From assembly GCA_025056865.1 (NCBI GenBank), contig JANWVO010000053.1, positions 1 to 51,876 on the forward strand: 51,876 bases of DNA, in the 5' to 3' direction. Position numbers and translations under genes: made by a program. The notes beneath the pieces were generated by a model. The model was given only the letters and a program-made list of their open reading frames with translations. It had not been told where the DNA came from and did not search any database. The stretch is from Bryobacteraceae bacterium. Lineage in GTDB: Bacteria > Acidobacteriota > Terriglobia > Bryobacterales > Bryobacteraceae. Shown piece after piece: positions 1 through 7,809 of this stretch. The first letter of the stretch is position 1; each line of letters starts with the position of its first letter.

Positions 1-5
1 GCGCC

Positions 6-545
6 TCAGTCCGGCTTCAGCACGGCGATGAAGTTCAGGTTGCGGTAGAGCTGCTTGTAGTCGAGCCCGCAGCCGATGACGAAGCGGTCCGGGATCTCAA
101 AGCAGCGGAAATCGATCTTCAGCGGCACGATGCGCCGCGCAGGGCGGTCCAGCATCGTGCAGAGAGCAATGGAATTGGGCCCGCGGCCGGCCAGCGTCTG
201 CAACAGGTAGCGCGCCGTGAAGCCGGTGTCGACGATGTCCTCGACAAGGAGCACGTCCTCGCCTTCGATCGAGTCGTCCAGGTCCTTCGAGATGCGCACC
301 ACGCCCGGCGCCCGCGTGTGGTTGGAAAACGGGGAGATGGAAAGAAAATCGATCTTCACCGGAATGGTGAGCTCGCGGGCCAGCGCGGTGAGGAAAAATA
401 CCGATCCTTTCAGCACCCCGATCATCTTCAGGTTCCCGTCGCGGTAGCGGGCCGAGATTTCGGCCGCCACCTCGCGGATGCGGCGCTGCACCTCTTCTTC
501 GGTGAACAGCACGCGGTCGATGACGGGCAGCGCGGGAACCTTCAT
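6..545 (-). CDS. hpt: Hypoxanthine phosphoribosyltransferase
   Basis: Transfers phosphoribose from PRPP to hypoxanthine/guanine in cytosolic purine salvage. The 179-residue protein is of normal family length. The PRPP-binding loop is clear (VLLVEDIVDTG, about residues 98-108), preceded by the GVLKGSVFF segment near residue 43 and followed by the C-terminal base-contacting region (PDRFVIGCGLDY). It starts 10 bp after the stop of the upstream cytidylate-kinase-like gene, so the two are probably one transcript. Family assignment is very secure; preference for hypoxanthine over guanine cannot be read from sequence. Confidence 0.96.
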   Translation of the reverse strand: MKVPALPVIDRVLFTEEEVQRRIREVAAEISARYRDGNLKMIGVLKGSVFFLTALARELTIPVKIDFLSISPFSNHTRAPGVVRISKDLDDSIEGEDVLLVEDIVDTGFTARYLLQTLAGRGPNSIALCTMLDRPARRIVPLKIDFRCFEIPDRFVIGCGLDYKQLYRNLNFIAVLKPD

Positions 546-555
546 GGCAGGGCGC

Positions 556-1512
556 TCACGGCTGCGGCTGCGCCTGCGGGGCCAGGCCGTACTTCATCAC
601 CAGGTCCATGATGTCCTTCTGGTAGAAGACCTGGATGTTGATGTGGGGATAAATCTCGCGCAGCAGCCGGATTTTCCTGTTCTTTTTCGTGACAAGGGAC
701 TGTTTCATTGTCGTGAGCTCGACATAAAGGTTCGACTCCGGCAGGTAAAAATCCGGGGTGAAGGACTCGATGACGTTGCCGTTTTCGTCCCACGCGATCG
801 GGAACGAGCGGGGCTCGTACTCCCAGGGGATGCGGTAGAAATCCAGCAGGTTGGCGAAGATCTCCTCCGACGGATGGCCGAACTGCACCTTGGCGAGCGA
901 GGCGCGGCCCCGCGGCTGGATGCCGTGCCGCGCCAGCCGCAGGCGGATCTGGAACTGGAGCTGCGCCTCGGCCGCCGGCGAAAGGAAGCCATGTTCGGCC
1001 AGCCCCTGCCGCTCGACCGCGTGCGCGATGATGTCGGCCATGTGGGCGCTGTCCAGGGTGGCCGCATTGAGCACGAGGTCGAAAGCTTCGGGCGCCGCCG
1101 AAGCGCGTCCGAAGCGCGCCTTGCGCACGCGCGCCGCCTCGCGGTCCCTTTCGGCCAGGGCCTGGCGCGCGGCCGTGCGGTCCAGGCCGTTGTCCAGCAT
1201 CACGTTGCCGGTGCGGCGCGCCGCCGGCGCGACCACGCGCACGCGGAGCAGGGCGGGGAAGCCACGGAACAGCTCCTCGGCGCCGTCCACTCCGACGACG
1301 AGATGTTCGGTGGTCGCCAGCCGCAGCAGGATGGAAGCCGCCATGTCGGGCCAGGCGCGCGAGGCGCTCTCGATGACCGGGCCGAACTCCTCGGCCAGAA
1401 GCGCGTCAAGCCGCTCCGCGCTCAGATGCGTGAAGGAGAGCCGCTGCGCGGCGAGGCGGGCCACCTCGCCCGTCCGGCATCCCGGCTGCCCGGAAACGGT
1501 CACAACCGCCAT
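556..1512 (-). CDS. Cytidylate-kinase-like protein with C-terminal PD-(D/E)XK-like domain
   Basis: 318 residues in two parts. The N-terminal ~200 residues resemble the cytidylate kinase-like (CMPK2-type) NTPase family, with a degenerate P-loop (SGQPGCRTGE, residues 7-16), an Asp/Arg-rich lid region (DREAARVRKARFG) and an ending like LNAATLDSAHMADII. Residues ~213-310 form a separate domain with Glu216/217, PDFYLPE (Asp254), YVELTTMK (Glu265, Lys270) and a basic KKNRKIRLLREIYP helix, a spacing reminiscent of PD-(D/E)XK nuclease folds. The ATG at 1512 was chosen because upstream codons run into the divergent oxidoreductase gene. It is probably cotranscribed with hpt. The nuclease reading is inference; activity of either half is unknown. 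Confidence 0.75.
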   Translation of the reverse strand: MAVVTVSGQPGCRTGEVARLAAQRLSFTHLSAERLDALLAEEFGPVIESASRAWPDMAASILLRLATTEHLVVGVDGAEELFRGFPALLRVRVVAPAARRTGNVMLDNGLDRTAARQALAERDREAARVRKARFGRASAAPEAFDLVLNAATLDSAHMADIIAHAVERQGLAEHGFLSPAAEAQLQFQIRLRLARHGIQPRGRASLAKVQFGHPSEEIFANLLDFYRIPWEYEPRSFPIAWDENGNVIESFTPDFYLPESNLYVELTTMKQSLVTKKNRKIRLLREIYPHINIQVFYQKDIMDLVMKYGLAPQAQPQP

Positions 1513-1566
1513 GAATGGTTTCCGACGTGCTGGCTCAAGCCCATGATAGCGTAGGAGGGTTCCGCC

Positions 1567-3252
1567 ATGAAGCTGACGCGGCGCTCGTTCCTTCAGACAT
1601 TTTCGGCGCTTCCTGTTTTTTCGCTCCCCTCCTGGGCGGCGGGCCGGGAGATCGGTTGCGACGTGGCCATCGCCGGCGGGGGCGTCGGCGGCTGCGCGGC
1701 GGCGCTGGCAGCCTGCCGCGCGGGGCTGCGCGTCGTGATGACCGAGGAGACGCGCTGGATCGGCGGGCAGCTCACCGCGCAGGCGGTGCCTCCGGACGAA
1801 CACCCGTGGATCGAAATGTTCGGCTGCACGGCGTCCTGGCGCGCCTTCCGCGAGGGCGTGCGGCGGTACTACCGCGAGCATTACCCGCTGCTGGCGGAGC
1901 ACCGCGCCAATCCGCGCCTCAATCCGGGCGGCGGGTCGGTGTCGGCGCTGACGCACGAGCCGCGCGTCGCCCTCGCCGTTCTGCACGCGATGCTCCAGCC
2001 TTATCTCGCTTCGGGACGGCTGGCCCTGTTCACCGAAGCCCGCCCGCTGCGCGCCGACGTCGACGGCGACGCGGTGCGGCACCTGGCTTTCCGCGATGGC
2101 TCCGGCGCCGTGCGCACCGTGCGCGCCGCATTTTTCCTCGACGCCACCGAGACCGGCGAGCTGCTGCCGATGACGGGAACGGAATTCGTCATGGGGGCCG
2201 AATCCCGGGCGCAGACCGGCGAGCTGCACGCCCCCGAGCAGCCGCAGCCGCAGAATCATCAGGCCTTCACCATGTGTTTCGCGCTCGGCTACGACCCGGA
2301 TGCCGACCACACCATCGACCGCCCGGACGAGTACGCCTTCTGGCGCGAATACGTCCCGCAACTGCGCCCGCCCTGGCCGGGGAGGCTGCTGAGCTGGTCG
2401 ATGTCGGATCCCGTCACGCTCCAGCCGCGCCAGGTCTACTTCGATCCCACGCTCCAGGCCCGCCAGCCGGGGCTCAACCTCTGGCTCTACCGCCGCATCA
2501 TCCAGAAAGCCATCCATGAGCCCGGCTTCTGTTCCACCGATGTCACACTGGTCAACTGGCCGCAGAACGACTACTGGCTCGGCAACCTTTACGGCGTGCC
2601 CGAGGAGGAGGCCGCGCGGCACCTGAAGCGCGCGCGGCAGCTCAGCCTCTCGCTGCTGTATTGGATGCAGACGGAAGCGCCGCGCCCCGATGGCGGCGCG
2701 GGCTGGCGTGGGCTCCACCTCCGGCCGGACGTCACCGGCACGGCCGATGGGCTGGCCATGTACCCCTACATCCGCGAGTCGCGCCGCATCCAGGCCGAAT
2801 TCACCGTGCTCGAGCACCATGTGGGCACCGAGGCGCGGATGCAGGCGACGGGGAAGAAGGCCGAAGACGTGGCTGCGGAGCCGTTCCCGGACTCGGTGGG
2901 CGTCGGCAGCTACCGCATCGACCTGCACCCGTCCAGCGGCGGCGACAACTACATCGACGTCAGCAGCCTGCCCTTCCAGATTCCGCTCGGCGCGCTGATC
3001 CCGAAGCGCATGGAGAACCTGCTGCCGGCGTGCAAGAACCTCGGCGTCACCCACATCACCAACGGCTGCTACCGGCTGCACCCGGTGGAGTGGAACATCG
3101 GCGAGAGCGCCGGAGCGCTGGCCGCCCACTGCGTGCGGCGCCGCCTGCGGCCGCGCCAGGTGCGCAACACGGAGAAGCTGCTGCGCGAGTTCCAGGACGA
3201 ACTGATGCGGCAGGGCGTCGAGATCGCCTGGCCGCGGCTGCGGCCGCGCTGA
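1567..3252 (+). CDS. Exported FAD-dependent oxidoreductase
   Basis: 561 residues of the FAD-dependent oxidoreductase family with the PF12831 type of layout. A Tat-like leader (TRRSFLQ at residues 4-10, then a hydrophobic stretch ending in SWA) precedes a Rossmann dinucleotide-binding motif ([19 protein letters not shown], residues ~33-51) and the conserved [10 protein letters not shown] segment. A good Shine-Dalgarno (AGGAGG) lies 8 nt before the ATG. Many acidobacteria and planctomycetes carry such exported FAD enzymes of unknown substrate, often tied to sugar or organic-matter breakdown. Folding with FAD in the cytoplasm would explain the Tat leader. Convergent with the next gene (7 bp gap). 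Substrate not predictable. Confidence 0.88.
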   Translation: MKLTRRSFLQTFSALPVFSLPSWAAGREIGCDVAIAGGGVGGCAAALAACRAGLRVVMTEETRWIGGQLTAQAVPPDEHPWIEMFGCTASWRAFREGVRRYYREHYPLLAEHRANPRLNPGGGSVSALTHEPRVALAVLHAMLQPYLASGRLALFTEARPLRADVDGDAVRHLAFRDGSGAVRTVRAAFFLDATETGELLPMTGTEFVMGAESRAQTGELHAPEQPQPQNHQAFTMCFALGYDPDADHTIDRPDEYAFWREYVPQLRPPWPGRLLSWSMSDPVTLQPRQVYFDPTLQARQPGLNLWLYRRIIQKAIHEPGFCSTDVTLVNWPQNDYWLGNLYGVPEEEAARHLKRARQLSLSLLYWMQTEAPRPDGGAGWRGLHLRPDVTGTADGLAMYPYIRESRRIQAEFTVLEHHVGTEARMQATGKKAEDVAAEPFPDSVGVGSYRIDLHPSSGGDNYIDVSSLPFQIPLGALIPKRMENLLPACKNLGVTHITNGCYRLHPVEWNIGESAGALAAHCVRRRLRPRQVRNTEKLLREFQDELMRQGVEIAWPRLRPR

Positions 3253-3259
3253 GGCGCGC

Positions 3260-4426
3260 TCAGGTGTCGGTCCTCTCGATCAGCTTCTCGACGTTCACCA
3301 TGAAAATGGCCGGCTTGCCCAGCCGGTCGCTGACGAACAGAATCCGTTGGCTGTCGGGCGTGAAAATCGGGTTGGTCATCGCCACGTCGCTCGCCTTGTG
3401 CTCGCACAGCGGCAGCTCGCGGCGGTTGACGCGGAGCAGGATCAGAATCAGCGGCGAAGCGGCGCTCCGGCTGGCGCCGAGGAAGACGCTGGCGTTGGCG
3501 TTGCGGGCAAAGCGGCCGAACTGCGTCGTCGGCGCCACGAGCCTGTCCTCGCGGCTGTCGAGCGCCTGCTCGCGGATCGTGCAGCGCGGGCGGTCTTCGG
3601 CCGATTCGTGCAGGTAGACCACCGCCTGACCGTCGGGCGACCACCACGCTTCCAGCACCCGGCCCGGCGGAGTTTCCAGCCGTCTTCGCAGCGTTCCATC
3701 CTGCGCCGCCACTTCCACCACGCCCGCGGGCGTCCGCCAAAGAAGCATGGCCCGGCGCGGATTCGGGGCTGGCAGCAGGATCGGCTCCGCCGATTCCACG
3801 ACCGCCGCGGGTGCGCCCTTCGGCAGCGGCAGCCTTTGCAGCAGCCAGCGTCCCGCAGCCTTCTCGGCATAGTAAAGCGCGGTGCCGTCCGGCGCGGGCG
3901 CCAGCGGCGGAACCACCTCCGCGCCGGGCGAGACCTGGGCCAGATCGCGCGGCCGGAGGTTGCCGAGCGTGACGGCCTTGATCCACTCCCCGTCCACCAG
4001 AGCAGCTTCCCGGCCAGTGGCCAGCAGCGTGAGGGATTGGGGCAGGAAGCCAGAAAACGTGCCCAGCGGGCGGCTGATGCCGGCGGCGAGATCCATCGCC
4101 CAGGGCTGCCACATTCCGTTGCGGCGGCTGGAAAAAACGAGCGTCCGGCTGCGCCGGTCGACGGCCATCGCAGGCGGGGAGGGAAAAAAGCTCTCAAATT
4201 GCGGGTCGGTCAGCAGGAAGACTTCGAATTCCGTGGCCGGATCGAGATACTTGCGCCATTCCCCGGCCGGGGCCGTGCCCTGCGCTTCCGCGCCCGCGGC
4301 GAAGACCGCCGCCAGAAAGAGGCGCCGCGAGAGGCGGCTGCCCGGGACGGGCGGTGCCGGCCCAGGGCAGGGATCAGCCGTCAGAAGCTGTTGCCGCTGA
4401 GGCTGTTGCCGCGCCGCTGGTCTCAC
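3260..4426 (-). CDS. Exported beta-propeller protein, TolB/oligogalacturonate-lyase-like
   Basis: 388 residues from a GTG start. After an unusual Pro/Gln-rich N-terminus comes a Tat-like signal ([16 protein letters not shown], about residues 34-49). The mature part has repeated propeller-blade signatures such as [36 protein letters not shown] and the terminal [30 protein letters not shown], as in WD40-like TolB propellers and PF14583 oligogalacturonate lyases. The start is uncertain, since no ATG or obvious ribosome site lies before the signal sequence. It lies 48 bp downstream of the M23 peptidase and is probably transcribed with it. Enzymatic activity is not established; a periplasmic binding or sensing role is equally possible. 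Confidence 0.7.
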   Translation of the reverse strand: MRPAARQQPQRQQLLTADPCPGPAPPVPGSRLSRRLFLAAVFAAGAEAQGTAPAGEWRKYLDPATEFEVFLLTDPQFESFFPSPPAMAVDRRSRTLVFSSRRNGMWQPWAMDLAAGISRPLGTFSGFLPQSLTLLATGREAALVDGEWIKAVTLGNLRPRDLAQVSPGAEVVPPLAPAPDGTALYYAEKAAGRWLLQRLPLPKGAPAAVVESAEPILLPAPNPRRAMLLWRTPAGVVEVAAQDGTLRRRLETPPGRVLEAWWSPDGQAVVYLHESAEDRPRCTIREQALDSREDRLVAPTTQFGRFARNANASVFLGASRSAASPLILILLRVNRRELPLCEHKASDVAMTNPIFTPDSQRILFVSDRLGKPAIFMVNVEKLIERTDT

Positions 4427-4474
4427 ACTCGATGGATGTCTCCGTGGCCGCAGGCGGTTGCAGGAAAGCAGGCG

Positions 4475-5371
4475 TCAGAAGGGAAAGTCGCGCCTCGGAT
4501 CGGGCGTTGTCAGCGCGGAGCGCGCCAGGTATCCGTAGGGGTTCACCGCGACGCCGCCGCGGCGCACCTCGTAGTGCAGGTGAGGCGAGGTCACTCGCCC
4601 GGTGGCCCCCGTGGCGCCGATGATCTGGCCCATGCGCACTTCCTGTCCGGGAATCACATCAATGCGGGACAGGTGCGCGTACCACGTTTGCAGACCCCGT
4701 CCGTGATCGAGCACGATCAGCTTGCCGTAATTGCCCATCCAGTCGGCTTCGATCACGATGCCGTCAGCAGCCGCCTTGACGGGCGTGCCAATGGGCGAGC
4801 TGATGTCGACGCCCGTGTGGAACGCCATGTGTCCGTGGAAGGGATCCTCCCGGTTGCCAAAGTTGCTCAGCAGCCGCCCGGTGACCGGCCAGAGGCTCGG
4901 GGTCGTGTTGACCAGCCAGCGCCGCGACGACAATCTCGTACTCGCCGTGAGGGATGCGGTGCGAAGCTTGTTGTAGGTCTCAAGGGTTTCCGCCAGGCTG
5001 GGCGTCAGCTTCACCGAGGTCAGCGCCAGTTCGCTTTCCGCCGGGTAGGCCGGCTGGCGATGAAGTCCATACGCCACCGAAACTTCCGCCGCGAACAGGG
5101 ACAGCTTGGCGACTTCCTCGTTGGCCTCCTGCGCCTCGCTGAGAAGCCGCTGGTAGCGGGCGCGCAGCAGTTCCGCCTCCTGCCTGAGGCTGTTGTAATT
5201 GGAAACCTTCCACGCCATGCGGACATAGCTGGAGACCATGCCGAACAGCGTGAAGCAGCCCAGCAGAGCCAGCGCGAGCACGGCGAAAACCACCTTTTGG
5301 TCGATGTGGAAACGCCGCAGGCGCCCGTGCAGGGAGTGAGCCAGGACGACGATGAAGTACGACTGATTCAT
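4475..5371 (-). CDS. Membrane-anchored M23 family metallopeptidase (LytM-type)
   Basis: 298 residues. A cationic cytoplasmic N-terminus (residues 1-26) is followed by one transmembrane helix (~27-50), a coiled-coil-like stretch rich in Glu/Arg/Leu (~58-95) and a C-terminal M23 domain. Zinc ligands visible are His185 and Asp189 (FHTGVDI) and His266 (SPHLHYEV), with catalytic His233 and His264 in the expected places. M23 enzymes cut or bind peptidoglycan cross-links in the periplasm; membrane plus coiled coil plus LytM is typical of cell-division or shape regulators. The ATG at 5371 was preferred over an in-frame upstream start because it begins the natural N-terminus. Preceded by a strong promoter at 5475-5503. 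Confidence 0.9.
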   Translation of the reverse strand: MNQSYFIVVLAHSLHGRLRRFHIDQKVVFAVLALALLGCFTLFGMVSSYVRMAWKVSNYNSLRQEAELLRARYQRLLSEAQEANEEVAKLSLFAAEVSVAYGLHRQPAYPAESELALTSVKLTPSLAETLETYNKLRTASLTASTRLSSRRWLVNTTPSLWPVTGRLLSNFGNREDPFHGHMAFHTGVDISSPIGTPVKAAADGIVIEADWMGNYGKLIVLDHGRGLQTWYAHLSRIDVIPGQEVRMGQIIGATGATGRVTSPHLHYEVRRGGVAVNPYGYLARSALTTPDPRRDFPF

Positions 5372-5434
5372 TGCGGCACTCGCGCAGCCGGAGGAGTGTC
5401 TGCGCAACCGCCAGGCGTGACTTCCTGGCTGCCG

Positions 5435-5465
5435 GGCCAGTTGATAGGGAACGGATCAACTGGCC
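5435..5465. repeat. Perfect 11-bp inverted repeat upstream of the M23 gene
   Basis: GGCCAGTTGAT (5435-5445) and ATCAACTGGCC (5455-5465) are perfect inverted copies around a 9-nt loop. On the minus strand the repeat begins about 10 nt after the -10 box at 5475-5480, right at the predicted transcription start. No T-run follows on either strand, so it is not a terminator. It is either an operator or a 5'-UTR hairpin of the M23 transcript. Confidence 0.75.
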
Positions 5466-5474
5466 GAAACTCCA

Positions 5475-5503
5475 ACATTAACCGAAGTGATCGGGATTGT
5501 CAA
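5475..5503 (-). promoter_or_regulatory. Sigma-70-type promoter for the M23 peptidase gene
   Basis: On the minus strand a perfect -35 box TTGACA (5498-5503) is followed by exactly 17 bp and a -10 box TAATGT (5475-5480). Expected transcription start is near 5468, about 97 nt before the M23 start codon. This is the most consensus-like promoter in the window. It lies in an otherwise empty stretch (5372-5785) between gmhB and the M23 gene, showing that the M23 gene is not simply the tail of the gmhB operon. Confidence 0.75.
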
Positions 5504-5785
5504 CCCCGGATTTCAGACAAGTCGGCCTGTTTTCGTCCTTTGTTCGACCTGGGTGCCCCGGTCCGCCGCCATCGTTGCCGACCGGCCCGCGCCTTCCACC
5601 GATGGCAGCGCACCCATGGGTCTTGCCCGGCCTGCGGTGGCCGGACTTACGGGCGACCGAGGCCCTATGCTCGCCGTCGGCTGAGCATTCCGCTGCCGCC
5701 TGCCAACGGCACGCCGCTTCCGCAGCCGCCGGAAGAAACCGGCGCTCTCCCGGGAACCTCTGGCCAGAGCGCATTCCCCGCGGCG

Positions 5786-6343
5786 TCAGACGCGGTCCGA
5801 TCCCTTCCCTTCGGCGCCCAGGATGCGCTGCACCGCCTCCAGCACGCCCGGCGCGACAAACTCCGCCAGCCCTGCACTCTCCGCGGCGGCACCGGCTCCA
5901 TAGCCGGTCAGCACCAGCACGCCGCGCATCCCGGCGTTGCGGGCCAGCTCCAGGTCCGCCGCCTTGTCGCCGATCATCCAGCTCCGCCTGAGGTCGAGGT
6001 CGAGCTTGCGGCGGGCCTCTTCCACGAGGCCGGTGCGCGGCTTGCGGCACCCGCAGCCGTCCTCGGGGGCGTGCGGACACACAAAGATTCCGTCGACGGC
6101 AGCGCCTCCGGCGGCCAGCAGCTCCAGCATGCGCCCGTTCACCCGGTGCACGTCGTCCAGCGTGAAGTAGCCGCGGCCGACCCCCGACTGGTTGGTCAGC
6201 ACCACCGCCAGATAGCCGTTCTCGCGCGCCAGCCGCAAAGCCTCCGCCGCGCCGGGGATCAGCGCCACGCCAGCGGGATCCGAAAGGTAGTTGCGCTCTT
6301 CGATCAGGGTGCCGTCGCGGTCGAAGAAGAGGCAGGGCTTCAC
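5786..6343 (-). CDS. gmhB: D-glycero-D-manno-heptose 1,7-bisphosphate 7-phosphatase (GmhB-like HAD)
   Basis: 185 residues, the normal length for GmhB/HisB-type HAD phosphatases. Motif I is FFDRDGTL (residues 6-13), the motif II region is VVLTNQSGVGRG, and the zinc-binding loop CPHAPEDGCGCRKP, diagnostic of GmhB, is intact, followed by motif IV in WMIGDKAADLELA. It removes the 7-phosphate from heptose bisphosphate on the route to ADP-heptose for lipopolysaccharide core. Starts at GTG 6343, overlapping the glycosyltransferase stop (GTGA), so the two are translationally coupled. Histidinol phosphatase is the main alternative but no his gene is nearby. Confidence 0.88.
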   Translation of the reverse strand: MKPCLFFDRDGTLIEERNYLSDPAGVALIPGAAEALRLARENGYLAVVLTNQSGVGRGYFTLDDVHRVNGRMLELLAAGGAAVDGIFVCPHAPEDGCGCRKPRTGLVEEARRKLDLDLRRSWMIGDKAADLELARNAGMRGVLVLTGYGAGAAAESAGLAEFVAPGVLEAVQRILGAEGKGSDRV

Positions 6344-7497
6344 GATCCGCGCTCCAGCCGGACGACGGCGCGCTCCAGCACCTTCAGGTTCTCCTTCCAG
6401 GAGAACCGATTCATCGCCTCGCGGCGGATGCCGGCCATATTCAGCGGAGCGCCGTAATCCTCCGTCACGCCGCAGCAGCGCACACCGCGCGGCAGCTCCT
6501 TGCCCAGCGTCCGGCAGACCTCAGGCGAGGCCAGCACCGGCTTGTCCATCGCCAGGGACTCGAGCACCTTGTTCTGGATGCCGCGGGCGATCCGCAGCGG
6601 TGCCACTGTGGCCAATGCGTGCCGGTAGTAGGGACGCACGTCTTCCACCGTGCCCGCGACTTCGACGCCCTCCAGCGCCGCCAGAGCAAGCACGCGCGGC
6701 GCCGGATTCCTGCCCACGACGATCAGCTCGAGCCCTGGATCGCGGCGGCGCAGCGCGGGAAAGACCTCGCGGGCGAATTCGACAATGCCCTGCTCGTTGG
6801 GGAAGTAATCGAGCTGCCCGCAGAAGAGCAGGTAGCGCCTGCCGGCCAGCCGCGGATCGGTGGGGCAACGCTGCGGGTCGAAGAAGTCGAAATCGACGCC
6901 ATTCTCCATCGTTTCACAGCGCGCTTCCGGCGCAATCCGCAGCAGCGCTTCGCGTTCGGCGGCCGTCGTCACCAGCACCAGCCTCGCCCGGCGCGCCTCG
7001 CGCGCTTCCAGCCTGGCAAGGCGCTCTGCTTCGGTCTGGAACAGAAACCGGGGTTTCCGGTAGCGCGCGTAGGCCCGCCACTTCTCCGAATCGACGTCCA
7101 CCATGTCGAGCACGAAGGGCAGGTCTGAGGGCACGAACGGTGCCATCACCGCCGTGTAGGCGACGGCGGCGCGGATCGGTCGGCTCCCGAGCAGCCCGAG
7201 CAGGTCGGCCGAAAAGCGGCGGCTCGAGTAGAAGGCGTCGGTAAGGGATCCGCCGGCCGCGAAACGCAGCCCGGCGCGCGCCAGATGCAGTCCGCGCGGA
7301 AACAGCGGTGCGACGTAAACGGAGGCGCAGCGGTCGAGCAGCGCCCGGGCGTCTTCCAGCTCCTTTTCGTTGTGCGCGAAACAGCTCAGGTGCACGCGGT
7401 GGCGCGCGGCCAGCGCGTTCAGTTCATGATGGGCGCGGATCTTTTCGCCCTTGTCGGGCGGATTGGGCACGCAGTGGGAAAGAAACAGCAGCTCCAC
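6340..7497 (-). CDS. Glycosyltransferase, PEP-CTERM/EpsH1-associated family
   Basis: 385-residue GT-B glycosyltransferase (family 4-like). The N-terminal LSHCVPNPPDKGEKIRAHHEL and the central FVLDMVDVDSEKW and MENGVDFDFF signatures are typical of the sugar transferase family TIGR03087, associated with exosortase/EpsH exopolysaccharide loci. The C-terminal donor-binding region is LLFCGQLDYFPNEQG ... PLRIARGIQNKVLESLAMDKPVLAS. No exosortase or PEP-CTERM protein lies in this window. Likely cytoplasmic, transferring a nucleotide sugar during exopolysaccharide or LPS assembly. Overlaps gmhB by 4 bp and follows the FmdB-like gene by 9 bp. Confidence 0.87.
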   Translation of the reverse strand: MELLFLSHCVPNPPDKGEKIRAHHELNALAARHRVHLSCFAHNEKELEDARALLDRCASVYVAPLFPRGLHLARAGLRFAAGGSLTDAFYSSRRFSADLLGLLGSRPIRAAVAYTAVMAPFVPSDLPFVLDMVDVDSEKWRAYARYRKPRFLFQTEAERLARLEAREARRARLVLVTTAAEREALLRIAPEARCETMENGVDFDFFDPQRCPTDPRLAGRRYLLFCGQLDYFPNEQGIVEFAREVFPALRRRDPGLELIVVGRNPAPRVLALAALEGVEVAGTVEDVRPYYRHALATVAPLRIARGIQNKVLESLAMDKPVLASPEVCRTLGKELPRGVRCCGVTEDYGAPLNMAGIRREAMNRFSWKENLKVLERAVVRLERGS

Positions 7498-7506
7498 TGC
7501 CGCGCC

Positions 7507-7797
7507 CTACTTGCCGGACGCCTCGCTGCCCTTCGACGCCGTCTCGCTCTTCGCTCCGTTGGCGCCCGAGCCGGCCTCCCCGCTCTTGCCGTTGCTGCCA
7601 TTGCCGCCGTTCGAGCCGGCGCGCGCGTAGTCGGTGATGTACCAGCCGGTGCCCTTGAACTGGATGGCGGGCGCCGAGATCAGCCGCCGCACCGTGCCGC
7701 CGCACTTGTCGTGCGTTTCCAGCGGAGCGTCGCTGAACTTCTGCATCACCTCGAAGACTTCATCGCACTGGTCGCACTTGTATTCGTACAGTGGCAT
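7507..7797 (-). CDS. FmdB-family zinc ribbon protein
   Basis: 96 residues. Residues 1-53 are an FmdB-type putative regulatory zinc ribbon: MPLYEYKCDQCDEVFEVMQKFSD, then HDKCGGTVRRLISAPAIQFKGTGWYITDY. The first pair is CxxC (C8, C11); the second is HDKC instead of the usual CxxC, so one Cys has become His, still a possible zinc ligand. The C-terminal ~38 residues are a low-complexity Gly/Ser/Asn/Ala/Lys tail. It sits 12 bp downstream of the S41-family gene and 9 bp upstream of the glycosyltransferase. Function of the family is unclear. Confidence 0.88.
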   Translation of the reverse strand: MPLYEYKCDQCDEVFEVMQKFSDAPLETHDKCGGTVRRLISAPAIQFKGTGWYITDYARAGSNGGNGSNGKSGEAGSGANGAKSETASKGSEASGK

Positions 7798-7809
7798 GGC
7801 CGAAACTTC

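Noticed and set aside
729-739. GGTTCGACTCC, resembling a tRNA T-loop
   Set aside because: Lies inside the cytidylate-kinase-like coding region, with no acceptor stem or anticodon arm around it.
556-3129. An 857-codon minus-strand open frame covering the FAD oxidoreductase gene
   Set aside because: Only its last 318 codons are a real protein; the rest is antisense to a clear FAD oxidoreductase and has no family resemblance.
3347-6457. A 1,036-codon plus-strand open frame
   Set aside because: Arg/Gly/Gln/His-rich, antisense to the propeller, M23 and GmhB genes, all of which have recognisable motifs. High GC makes such frames common.
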